From: Procambarus clarkii
Taxonomy: Eukaryota > Arthropoda > Malacostraca > Decapoda > Cambaridae
Direction: 5' to 3'
Assembly: GCF_040958095.1 (NCBI RefSeq)
Contig: NC_091165.1
Coordinates: 27,364,479 to 27,428,478, forward strand
Length of the DNA stretch: 64,000 nt
Shown here: piece by piece, positions 13,130-22,325 of the stretch
Numbering within the stretch: the stretch's first letter is position 1
Layout: each line of letters starts with the position of its first letter
Notes under the pieces: generated by a model
The model's database searches: none
What the model was told of the DNA's origin: nothing
Seen by the model: the letters and a program-made list of their open reading frames with translations, nothing else
Made by a program: the position numbers and the translations under genes

Positions 13130-13235
13130 CATTTAAAAATGGTTCCCGCGGAATTTTGACCTTGACGGCTCTGCTGGACCAGTTGTCACCATCGCAACTT
13201 GGCTTGAGCGACCCTGTAGGGCGGGGCGTGGGTGG
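13130..13235. promoter_or_regulatory. candidate promoter patch with GC box
   Basis: Holds a near-palindrome CCATTTAAAAATGG, an E2F-like TTCCCGCGG and a GC box GGGCGGGGC (13219-13227) within about 100 bases, in otherwise AT-rich DNA. It lies about 1.2 kb upstream of the PGRMC start. It would only serve that gene if a 5' UTR intron exists. No transcript evidence is available. Confidence 0.25.
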
Positions 13236-13601
13236 GATTTGGCTGGGGTAAGATGTAGAGAGGTAGGGAAGGGGTGTAAATTTGGCTGGGAATGGAGGGG
13301 AAGTCAGGAATTACGGAGGGCATACGGGATGGAAACTTGACAGGGCGAGGTCAGGAATTAAGGGGTTGAATTGGAAACTTGATTTCAAGCAGGTAGAAGA
13401 AGTAGGCAGAAGCAGGTAGACTGGTAGAGGGAAGCTAAATGAATGAGGGGTAGTTAGCTAGGAGAGGGAAGAGGCACAGGACGGTGTCAGGAAGAGGCCA
13501 GGACAGAAACTTTAGTGAACTGGCACACTTGAGATTTGTGAGTTCATGATCCAAAAAAGGGGTCGGGTAGGGCTAGGAAATAAATAAACATAAATTAATG
13601 T

Positions 13602-13716
13602 TTATTCAGGTAAAAGTACATACATACATACAAGATGAGTTACAAACAGAATGTTGGATTTCTAGATTGGAGCTAGTACATACAAAGCCATTAATACGCA
13701 CAGCGTTTCAGGGCAA
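13602..13716 (+). repeat. dispersed ~120-bp repeat ('CGAAACGC' family), copy 2
   Basis: Same order of blocks as the copy at 9536: 'TGTTTATTCAGGTAAAAGTA', 'GCTAGTACATACAAAGCC' and 'ATACGCACAGCGTTTCAGGG'. More diverged in the centre. Confidence 0.75.
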
Positions 13717-14144
13717 GCAAATAGGGTGGGGGGCTGGAGGTGTTTGTGGGTAGGACGAGACGAGGCGCCGGCAGGTAAATGGTGTGGATGATCCGGTCGT
13801 GAGGTGGGGACGGTATAAGAAGCAGCCTGGCACTCACCGTGCCTCCACTTCCTCGAGTGCCGAGGAACGTTGGTCAGCCTAGCATCAGGCTATGGAAACT
13901 ATATTATAGTAAATATAAAATACATATAACCGCACGTGCCAGTAGACACGTGCTTACACATTGGAGAATTTTACATACATGCGGTGGTGCCAGATATGCT
14001 TTATACAGTAACGCTTTTATAAGGCCTTTCATTTTTATAAATAATTTCTGTTCTCAATTGACAATCAGGCTGTACAATTAGGTGATTAAAAATAAAATAC
14101 ATTGATGTTATTTACACGCTCACTAACATACACAGGTGCGCACA

Positions 14145-14610
14145 GCAACAACATGGGTTCAGTAATCCTGCCTCACAAACATGATAGAATTTCTCGGCGG
14201 GTGACAGAAGTCAGCCTGTAGGGTAGATTACCCATTCCTGGACGGTCAGAAGGCCTTCAACACAATACCTCACATTAGAATAGTGCACGGGTTGGCAAAA
14301 ACAGTCAGACAGGGTTGACAGGAAAGATGGTCCAGTGGATAGCGGAATATCTAAGTACCAGAAGAGAGTCACAGTGAGAGAAGAGATATTTCAGTGTCCA
14401 AAACCTTATCAGATATATAGCTGAATCCTAGTACAGCTGGCGTCAGCAATAGGGACTATTTTGGTCAGTATCTAAGTTACAGGTCTTCCAGAAAGGATAG
14501 ACTTCTCTCTCTCAATATTTGCTGATGACAATAGTTGTGAGGTCGATTAATATGGTAGAAGACTTTAAGCAAGGTCACCCAGACGAGCTAAGTATGGAGT
14601 CCTGCAGTAC
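14145..14610 (+). mobile_element. decayed LINE reverse transcriptase fragment
   Basis: In shifting plus-strand frames the sequence reads 'FLDGQKAFNTIPH', like the LDFxKAFDxVPH motif of non-LTR reverse transcriptases, and about 300 bases on 'IFADDN', the catalytic FADD box. Several stops and frame changes lie between, so it is a dead copy. It covers the palm region and stops near the FADD box, just where the better-preserved LINE at 17150 begins, but the two are 2.5 kb apart and may be independent. Confidence 0.7.
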
Positions 14611-14634
14611 AGTTTTTATGTTCTCGAAACTGAA

Positions 14635-14800
14635 TCAGGGTCCCGGGTTCGATCCCCAAGCAGAACAGAAATAGTTGAATGCATTTCCTTTCACCTGGTG
14701 TCGATGTTCACGTAAAATAGGTAATTAGATAATTGTTGAGGGTTGAATTCTGGGGACGGTCATTAGTTCGACTAATACAGGGGACCTCGGTATTGTTCAT
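14635..14800 (+). mobile_element. diverged tRNA-derived SINE
   Basis: Has a B box (GGTTCGATCCC near 14647), then 'TTTCCTTTCACCTGGTGTCG', 'TGTTCACGTAAAATAGGTAA' and a GTTGAGGGTTGAATTC stretch, in the order of the other SINE bodies here but more diverged. Confidence 0.65.
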
Positions 14801-14924
14801 CCTGTCACTTGTACCCAGACACAGCTGGGACTTGCTTAATTGTCTCAAGTGAACTGGATACAATGTATCAGATGGGAAAATGAGTCTTCTAGAATCAGGC
14901 AACGAAAACGACAAGGGAGTCAAA

Positions 14925-15140
14925 CGTAGTAGGTTCATAACCAAAATTCCCGAGATCGACTCCAACGGCAGAAAAGAGACGTTTAGCGAAGTTTCGAACC
15001 TTACATCTGATGCGTCAGTTCACCAAGCAGTACACTCATAATTAGTTAAATGTTGTGGGCTCTTGGCGCACCTCGATAAGCTTAACAGGCTTCCAGTCCC
15101 CAACACTGGGGACCTATAACCTTAATTATAGATCACATGT
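14925..15140 (+). mobile_element. diverged tRNA-derived SINE, second copy in tandem
   Basis: A weak B-box-like 'GATCGACTCC' precedes 'CATCTGATGCGTCAGTTCAC', 'AAGCAGTACACTCATAATTA' and a tail 'CGATAAGCTTAACAGGCTTC', which is similar to the tail of the SINE at 27560 ('TGATAAGCCCAACAGGCTTT'). Confidence 0.6.
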
Positions 15141-15324
15141 ACACAAACAATTTCGGTGTCCAATGCCCACTGTTATCGGAGTTAAAAGGTCAGTTATAAT
15201 TCCCAAATCTTAGTTTATTTACAACTTTCTCAACCATATCAGGAACTACCGTATGCAGGTGTTAATAGCATTATATAGAGCAAGATGAGCACCACGCCTC
15301 ACTATGACATCTGTCTACAATAAA

Positions 15325-15360
15325 TACAGACTATTATTATTATTATTATTATTATATTAA
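15325..15360. repeat. (TTA)n microsatellite
   Basis: About nine TTA units followed by AT-rich sequence. Confidence 0.8.
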
Positions 15361-15411
15361 GGCCAACTTTATCGACCATTTGTTAGTTCGTGAACGAGGC
15401 TGCAAAGTACA

Positions 15412-15465
15412 TGTGTTGACCAAACCAGAAATTGAAGAGACGACGACGTTTCAGTACATGTGAGT
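15412..15465 (+). repeat. half-copy of the foldback element at 49239
   Basis: 'GTTGACCAAACCAGAAATTG' followed by 'AGACGACGACGTTTCAGTAC' matches the terminal arm of the foldback element in C1D intron 2, with differences. Only one arm is recognisable. Confidence 0.55.
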
Positions 15466-15955
15466 GTATATAGTTCCAACATACATCAATGTTGTACAAA
15501 ATATATATATATAACAAAATTGAACTTCAGAAAAGATAACAACAACACCATTAAACATACCAAGGAACTGTTGGAGGTGTTTGTTGACATAGAGAGCGTT
15601 GAGTCATCGTAGTGGTGCTGATGGGAGTTTTGTCAGCCTCTTCATATTTAACAACAATATGACCGAGGTATTTGCAAAGGTGGCAAGACTGAACGTAAAT
15701 CAAGCGGCACACCTCATTATATATGAGGTACCCAAGGAAAACTACGTTTTGGAATGAGTTATCTAGTAATTAGGTTTACTCTGAATATTCTGAGTGGCCG
15801 AGGATATAATGTCACACAGGAAGTTGTGTGGTATCCCACAATGGTCGAGGAAGCTGCGTGGTGTCCCAAATATATATAATAAGGTGTGTCAAGGGAAAGT
15901 TAATGAGCGTCTAATGGACATGAGAATAAGGAACTTGGTGTAGGTGGTGAGGGGG
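15466..15955. other. intergenic stretch, nothing recognised
   Basis: AT-rich, with a repeated phrase around 'GAAGTTGTGTGGTATCCCAC' and 'GAAGCTGCGTGGTGTCCCA' (15810-15870), but no gene or known family. Confidence 0.4.
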
Positions 15956-15962
15956 CGGCCTC

Positions 15963-16060
15963 ACTTGCTCTCTACCCTCACATTGAACATTCTCTTTGTT
16001 CACTACCCTCACACTGAACATTCTCTTTGTTCACTACATTCATACTGAACATTCTCTATG
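15963..16060. repeat. tandem repeat, ~31-bp unit, three copies
   Basis: Three successive copies of a unit around 'CACACTGAACATTCTCTTTG' and 'TTCACTACCC'; the third is more diverged. Confidence 0.85.
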
Positions 16061-16788
16061 GGTATGGGAGTCCACTACCGCCCACGGGATGGGTATGGGG
16101 GTCTACTTAAGTCAGGAGTTTGGGATTCAATAGAACGCCAACTCAAGTCACCTCATTGCCCCAAATGATTTTCTTACTGTAGTTAATATTGTTATAGTTG
16201 TCATATTCGTGGGAAATAAATCTAAATTAATTCTACGGAAAAGTGGTGATAATGAAGCAAATTTGGTGATAGAGATATTTGAATAATAATGGATGAGGCA
16301 GCACAAGTGATGACTTTAGAGTGCAGGCACTACGCAGGTGGGATAATAATGCATAACCAGGTGATTCCTAACATTATTTTTGAATATCTTAATAGTTCAG
16401 CAACTCTGTACTGAGTAAGGGAGGAAGTTTCATATTTTAAGTTCTTTGATTTTGTTTGTGTGTGTGTGTTTATCATGTTGGGATTGAGACAATGGGGCTT
16501 TATGTTGTCAAAACTGACCTGTGTTGAGCGGTGAAGGAGTTGAGGTAGTTAGGGCTGGTTAAAAGCAGTTGACAAAGACCAACTGGCAGAGGAAGACAGT
16601 GAAGAGAGGATCGAGAGGTAAGCGAAGGAGTGGGAGATATTGGCAGAGAGAAGTAGCCTAAGTAAAAGAATGGCAGAAAGAAAACAAGAGAGATGGGAAG
16701 AGGCGGGGGAGACGTTAGGTAAGCTTAACACTAAGAGACAGAGGCACGCCGCATGGGTGTTGGTATGCTGAGCTGCACGACCACCCTC
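16061..16788. other. intergenic stretch, nothing recognised
   Basis: Contains a phrase on Cys-Cys-rich 'CCACTACCGCCCACGGGATG' and a related word at 18150 that may belong to a dispersed repeat. Positions 16560-16750 are purine-rich. No exon was recognised. Confidence 0.4.
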
Positions 16789-17050
16789 ACACCCCAGCAC
16801 CTGTGGCCTCCACACTCCAGCACCTGTGGCCTCCACACTCCAGCACCTGTGGCCTCCATACTCCAGCACCTGTGGCCTCCACGCTCCAGCACGTGTGGCC
16901 TCCACACTCCAGCACCTGTGGCCTACACACTCCAGCACCTGTGGCCTACACACTCCAGCACCTGTGGCCTCCACACTCCAGCACCTGTGGCCTCCACACT
17001 CCAGCACCTGTAGCCTCCACACGCACCCCCCCACACTCCATCACCTGTGG
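16789..17050. repeat. 23-bp minisatellite, about 11 copies
   Basis: The unit is about 'CACCTGTGGCCTCCACACTC' plus CAG, repeated with single-base variants. Because 23 is not a multiple of three, all three frames stay open, producing several apparent open frames on both strands that are not genes. Confidence 0.95.
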
Positions 17051-17149
17051 CTTTCAGACACAACAATGTACCCTAGGCTGCAACACACAAATGTTGCCTA
17101 ACTCCTGGACACGTATATTTACTGCTAGGTGAACAGAGGCATTTAATGT

Positions 17150-18020
17150 TAGGATACCATAGACACTAAGATGTACGGTACAGTGGGAAGTGAAAGTGAT
17201 ATCGAGACCTTACATAGAGATCTTCATGAACTCCACAAATGGTCAGATGACTGGCAAATACTTTTTAATGTCGATAAATGCAAGACCTTGAATGTGGGGC
17301 ATAACAATCCACGTCCCAACTACCAAATTGACAGCACTACCTTACAACAGATAGATGAAGAAAAGGATCTTGGAGTCAAAATCCATCATTCACTAAAAGT
17401 TGCACAAGTGGGAGCGACGGTAAAAAAAGCTAACCAAACCCTGGGAATAATTAAACGTACCTTTACCTTCAAGGAAAAGAAAGTAGTCGTTCATTTGTAT
17501 AAGTCTGGTGAGCCCCCACCTAGATTATTGCATCCAGGCATGGAGACCTCATCTTCAGAAAGACATAGCTGCTCAGGAAAAGGTGCAACACCAAGGAACA
17601 AAAATCACCCCAGAGCTTAGTCATCTCTCGTATCAAGAACGGTTGAGGGCCACAGGGCTAACAACACTGCAGACCAGGCATGACAGGGCGGATCTCATCG
17701 AAACCTTTAAAATACTGAACAATTTGGAGGATGTCGACCAGGACAGTTTCTTCAAAAGGTCAGCTGCAACACAAACAAGGAGCAACGGGTTCAAGCTCAA
17801 CAAGCTACCATGTAGGACAGCAAACAGGAGATGCTTTTTCACCCAAAAGGTTGTAAACTCGTGGAACCGCCTACCTGCCGAGACGTAAACGCTAAAACTC
17901 TGCTGGGTTTTAAAATACAGCTGGAAAAGATAATCAGGGCAAATGGGGGGGGGACCTTTGACAAGCCACCAGCTTCCTGTCCTCGTCAAGGCCACTAATA
18001 CTAGTGGCCCTCAGGTAAAT
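17150..18020 (+). mobile_element. 5'-truncated LINE, reverse transcriptase C-terminal part
   Basis: Starts at a decayed ADDTK box and reads on with 'LHELHKWSDDWQILFNVDKC' and 'DEEKDLGVKIHHSLKVAQVG', the region after the catalytic FADD motif in Jockey/CR1-like non-LTR elements. A frame change near 17505 leads to the thumb and tail region ('HLDYCIQAWRPHLQKDIAAQ', later 'FFTQKVVNSWNRLPAE', stop near 17888). The 3' tail contains 'AAGGCCACTAATACTAGTGG' and ends 'CCCTCAGGTAAATAC'. The 3' tail recurs alone at 19543, 47010 and 62500. Dead copy of a once active family. Confidence 0.9.
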
Positions 18021-18117
18021 ACGTGCAGAAACGTTTCTTGCCGCACGGGAATCGAACCAGGATGCATTCAGCATAGATATAATGTTAAACACATTCTTAC
18101 CGAAGCCAACATAAGTT

Positions 18118-18370
18118 TTTAGTTTAGTTCATTTATTATGCACCCCATACCCATCTTGTGGGCGGTAATAGAAAGGGTTACAGAGGCACATAATGGGCTC
18201 AGGGACTGAACCCCACAATTTATTTTAGCTAAGCAAGTTACAATCTTGATGATCTACTTACAAAATTCAATACATATCATCAAGAATCATAAATACTCAT
18301 TCACCAGACGGAAAACTGCGGAAGGCTTATTGGCTAATGTGACACCTTATTTCACCTTATCCCCATGGTT
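18118..18370 (+). repeat. dispersed decapod-type repeat ('TTATTATGCACCCCATACCC')
   Basis: 'TTTAGTTCATTTATTATGCA' followed by 'CCCATCTTGTGGGCGGTAAT'. A related fragment lies at 62328-62400 ('GGTACATTTATTATGCAACC'). No coding content; class unknown. Confidence 0.55.
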
Positions 18371-18399
18371 ATATATTTGGCTGCTCTAGCTAACTTGGA

Positions 18400-18835
18400 C
18401 ACCGCTCCTGTGCCAGGTAAGTCCACTACGGGCTCACCATAGCCCGTGCTACTTGCCCCGCTCCTGTGCCAGGTAAGTTATGGGCTCACCATAGCCCGTG
18501 CTACTTGGAACGTTTTGTTCTGAGTAGCTGAATCTAAAACAAATAACTTTTACCGTGCCATCTCTTCGGTGGCTTAATCTTCATCAATCAATCAATCTAA
18601 CTTGTATTCACACACACAAGCATACAGCCCCGCTCCTGTGCCAGGTAGATCCACTACGGACTCACCATAACCTACGTGCCACTTAAAACCTTTTATTCAG
18701 AGTAGCTGAATCTAAAACAACAACAACTAGTATTTACGGGCTCACCATAGCCCGTGCTACATGGACATTTCGTTCTGAGTAGCTAAATCTAAAACAACAA
18801 CAATAACTTGTATTACGGGCTATTCATGCCCGTGC
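18400..18835. repeat. cluster of repeated 'CACCATAGCCCGTGCTAC' units
   Basis: Four to five imperfect copies of a block 'CTCCTGTGCCAGGTAAGT' plus 'GGGCTCACCATAGCCCGTGC', partly followed by 'TCTGAGTAGCTGAATCTAAA'. The copies are complete and truncated in turn, suggesting local duplication of one dispersed repeat. GGGCT-CACCAT-AGCCC forms a small hairpin in each. Confidence 0.8.
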
Positions 18836-19223
18836 TACCTCTTGGGTGGCTTCACCAACCTAACGTGTACATATTCCAGCGCTGCCTTTGAAAAATGTTT
18901 ATGGCAGAGCTTAACATAAACACATTAGCCATTGTAAGGTTTAATACATTAAAACTTATATCTTTAACCCTATATATATATATATATTAGGGCACTCAGG
19001 TGAGAGGAATGCTGTCCACTCCCCAGACACGAGTGGAATGCGATGATAAGCTGGATAATCTCCAGGGGTTAAGGATTTACTAAAGATTGGATGGTGTAAA
19101 AAAATAGGGCTGGCAGAGGTAGGCTGCGAGCCAGAGACTAACAGATGGGAGTGGTATGATAACGAGAGGTGTAAAGGTTACCAGGTACGGTCAGTGTATT
19201 TGCTGTGTGGGGTGTATCTGCTG

Positions 19224-19312
19224 TGGTTCAAGTTCAAGTTCAAGTATGTTTATTGAGATAAGCAAGAAATACATCTCAAAGGGATAGAGTAGCTCAGGCT
19301 ATTTCTACCCCC
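19224..19312 (+). repeat. dispersed repeat ('CAAGTATGTTTATTGAGATA')
   Basis: A triplicated GTTCAA precedes 'GTATGTTTATTGAGATAAGC' and 'GAGTAGCTCAGGCTATTTCT', a phrase I associate with interspersed repeats of crayfish. Only one copy is in the window. Confidence 0.45.
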
Positions 19313-19542
19313 CTGGTCAGTGTACCTGGGATGTGATCAGTATACCTAGTCTTGTCTATGTACCTGGTGTGTTAGTGTACCTGATGTGTTCAGTGTACCT
19401 GGTGTGGTTAGTGTACCTGATGTGTTCAGTGTAGCTGATGTGTTCAGTGTACCCGACATGTTCAGTGTACCTGGTGTGTTCAGTGTACCTGGTGTGGTCA
19501 GTGTGCATGGTGTGGTTGTTTCGTTGTTGTTTACCTGAATTT
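19313..19542. repeat. imperfect ~18-bp tandem repeat
   Basis: Repeated 'GTGTACCTGGTGTGTTCA'-like units with much variation; continues on the far side of the LINE tail fragment as the 36-bp array. Confidence 0.75.
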
Positions 19543-19625
19543 ACCTGAAGGGGCCGTCATCCATTTAGTGGCCTAGACGGGAACAGGAATTCGGTGGCTT
19601 GCCAAAGGTCCCCCATTTTCCCTGA
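19543..19625 (-). mobile_element. LINE 3' tail fragment
   Basis: The complement matches the tail of the LINE at 17150: 'ACCTTTGGCAAGCCACCGAA', 'CTAGGCCACTAAATGGATGA' and the end 'CCCCTTCAGGTAAATTCAGG'. It sits inside the tandem array, so the array expanded on both sides of, or was split by, this insertion. Confidence 0.8.
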
Positions 19626-19885
19626 TGTGATCAGTGTACCTTGTGTGGTCAGTGGATTTGATGTAGTCAGTGTAGCTGGTGTGTTCATTGTACTTGGTGT
19701 GGTCAGTGTAGCTGGTGTGTTCATTGTACTTGGTGTGGTCAGTGTAGCTGGTGTGTTCATTGTACTTGGTGTGGTCAGTGTAGCTGGTGTGTTCATTGTA
19801 CCTGGTGCATTCATTGCACTTAAGTGTGGTCAGTGCATTTGGTGTGGCCAATGTACCTAGTGTGGTCAGTGTGTGACTCGTGAGA
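19626..19885. repeat. 36-bp minisatellite
   Basis: Near-perfect copies of a unit of the form 'GTGTGGTCAGTGTAGCTG' followed by 'GTGTGTTCATTGTACTTG' between about 19665 and 19800, flanked by decayed units. Several overlapping open frames here are products of the array. Confidence 0.9.
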
Positions 19886-22325
19886 TCAGTGTATCATGTA
19901 CTGGTTGGAGTTAAGTACAAGTGATAAAGATAACACAGAAAGATTGTGAACACACTTTAGGCAACCAAGCAACCTCACAATAGCCACCAGTGGTGTTAAG
20001 AGTCATCCTTACTTGCACAAGTTTGAGTTGTCTTGTGTTTTTAAATGTCATGTGCAAAAGAACAATTTACATTCAGGTGCAGTGTAAAATATAATTTCTA
20101 TCAGTTACCATTGCAATGTTGAGAAAATTATATTTTTGGATAGTTATGCTTTCCACACTATTTTTGAGTAGTGATATTGCTTATAGTATACCATTTTCCA
20201 CGTTGTTTAAATTTTCTGCAGCCATTTAGTTGTCCAGAGTTGAACCAACTAAAATGTCACAATTGACTGGCATTGCTGTCAACATATGAATATTTGTTTT
20301 TATCTCATTTAACATGCAGAATTTTATTTTCATTTGAAGTAATTTCATGAGTTTGGTATTAAAATAAATTTCTTATTTCACTATTTTTCATATTTTCATA
20401 TTTCAGACAATTTGTTTTAATTCATTAGAACCCTAAGTTCTTACTATGGTTTACTTAGGCTTCAGGTCTAGATTTGTAGATAAGTGGAAATTAATGAACA
20501 TAAATACACGTTCACATTTTTTGTGCATAAAAAAATAAATAATAGTCCAATAAACAGCCTGCAAATTTAATGTTTGATTCAGCTTTGTCATCAAAGTTGT
20601 GTTTACGAAAATATTATAAAGGTTTGTTGGCAAATACTGAGCCTATTCTAAAATAATTTTGATGGAACATCTACACTTTTAAATTCAGGTAATATGAATG
20701 ATGCAATCGTATACAGGGGTCCTGAGCTTATAAACAGGATGCATTCTTAATTTTGTTGTAAGTCATTTGGTTTGTACTTTGAATATTATTTACTATAGGT
20801 GGAATACTTTAATTGGAGAGGTTCATAATTAAAAAAATTGTGATAAATATACAGTACACATATTTAGAACAAATTTTTGTTCTAAATATGTATATATTAT
20901 GTCATACAAACACAAGTTTTATTTTCCTTGATTACTGGAGTTTGTGCTTACTGGATATGATAGTTTCTGAAGAGAGAAAGGTTTAATTAGAAGGCGAGGT
21001 CAGTGTCAACCGAGCTTTTTCATGTCAAAAATAATGCTGCCTTGTTACATTATTATGGTTGAATTCATTAGTAAACTTTCATATTTTGTTTTAAACATGT
21101 TTTAAAACTATAACCTTGTCAATACTGGTGCTGACTGATTGGTGGTTCACTCCAGACACACATGTAATCTGTGTTACTATTTCTCTTATTTAAAAAAAAA
21201 ATGCCACACACACACACAGTACATATTCAGTCTGTCATGTTTAAAAAAAATAGATTTTTCCTCATCAAAATTTAATTCATAAACAATAATCCAACATTTG
21301 CTCTTTCCTCCATAATGTGTCAGAATAAGTCTTAACTGATGCAAATTACATTATTGGACTCCCAAATAAGAGTATTATGCAAGAACATAAAGTAATTAAA
21401 TTCAGCTTTTTTTATTAAAAGAAATTGTGCTAGCTGCTACTATATGAAGTGACTATCCCCCAAGGGAAAACTAAGACAGTAAAATTAATTGGAGACTTCC
21501 TTATTTAAAAATTCCATCAATGAAATACTGTATTTATTATGTTCTTATGTAATAAGCAATCTCAGTGGGACAACAAATTAAAAAAAAATCCAACACTATC
21601 AGCAAAATAAGAGTACCGTGTTAGGAGTACCTCCTAACACCTGTGTTTAACCTCCTTTGGTTAAACCTTAACCAAGCGCCCAGTACTGTATATCATAAAG
21701 GCCTTTGTCGTGTGTCTCACTGGGTTACTAAATTTATTCAAAATATACTGGAGATGTTGTACTATGTCATCCTGTAAATACAAAATTTACATCATTACAA
21801 GTAATTACAGTACCACTGTCTGCTGGTTTATCAATCAAGCTTTGTTTATTTAAGAGGATAGATATTCTTATGGACCATAAAAAAACTATGTGATAACATA
21901 TTTTATTTATGAAAATAACCATATTATAAAATATACATTTCAATAGAGTAAAGAGATAGTTAATGGAAAACAATTATTAATATAATAACATGTTGCTGCT
22001 TCAGATTTCAACTATTTGATGCAAATTTCAATAATGTTTATACATTAAAATGTGCATTACACACATTTCAAGGCAATATTATTGAATTGGCTTAATACAC
22101 AGTACAACATTAAACTCAGTGATGCAATTTGCCAATTTATATAAAATTGCCATCACGTATAAACCCATCAAAGTAAAAATAGGTTCGAGATAGTAGATAG
22201 GAGAAAACTGAGTACGAAGTTTCCTATTATCTCTGCCTCAGTCTTCTTTGTGTGGCAGGTTTGTTAACTGAATACTGTGTAACTATTATCCATCATTACA
22301 TATTCTGATGCACTTAATATAAGTA
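19886..22325. other. AT-rich intergenic / HAP40 3' flank
   Basis: No gene recognised. Contains a perfect hairpin at 21618-21640 and AATAAA signals on the minus strand at 21902-21907 and 21411-21416 that could end the HAP40 transcript. The last few hundred bases are likely HAP40 3' UTR. Confidence 0.45.
21618..21640. repeat. perfect hairpin, 10-bp arms
   Basis: Arms GTGTTAGGAG and CTCCTAACAC around a TAC loop. It is followed by a second, weaker inverted pair (GGTTAA and TTAACC) at 21648-21672. It may be in the 3' UTR of HAP40 if the distal poly(A) site is used. Confidence 0.55.

Larger units (their letters stand above)
12743..14144. other. intergenic region with GC-rich patch and one dispersed repeat
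   Basis: Contains short TG runs, a GC-rich purine-biased stretch (13080-13520), a possible promoter patch (13130-13235) and a dispersed repeat copy (13602-13716). No protein-coding exon was recognised. Confidence 0.5.

Noticed and set aside
16549-17132. Several overlapping open frames of 86-161 codons on both strands
   Set aside because: They come from a 23-bp minisatellite that keeps all frames open; repeats of 'CGLHTPAPVAS' type are not a gene.
17150-18020. Intact reverse transcriptase gene
   Set aside because: The 5' half with the catalytic FADD box is missing and there is a frame change, so it is a truncated LINE copy.
19557-19860. Thr/Asn-rich and Val-rich open frames
   Set aside because: They translate the 36-bp tandem array, which is a multiple of three and so stays open by construction.
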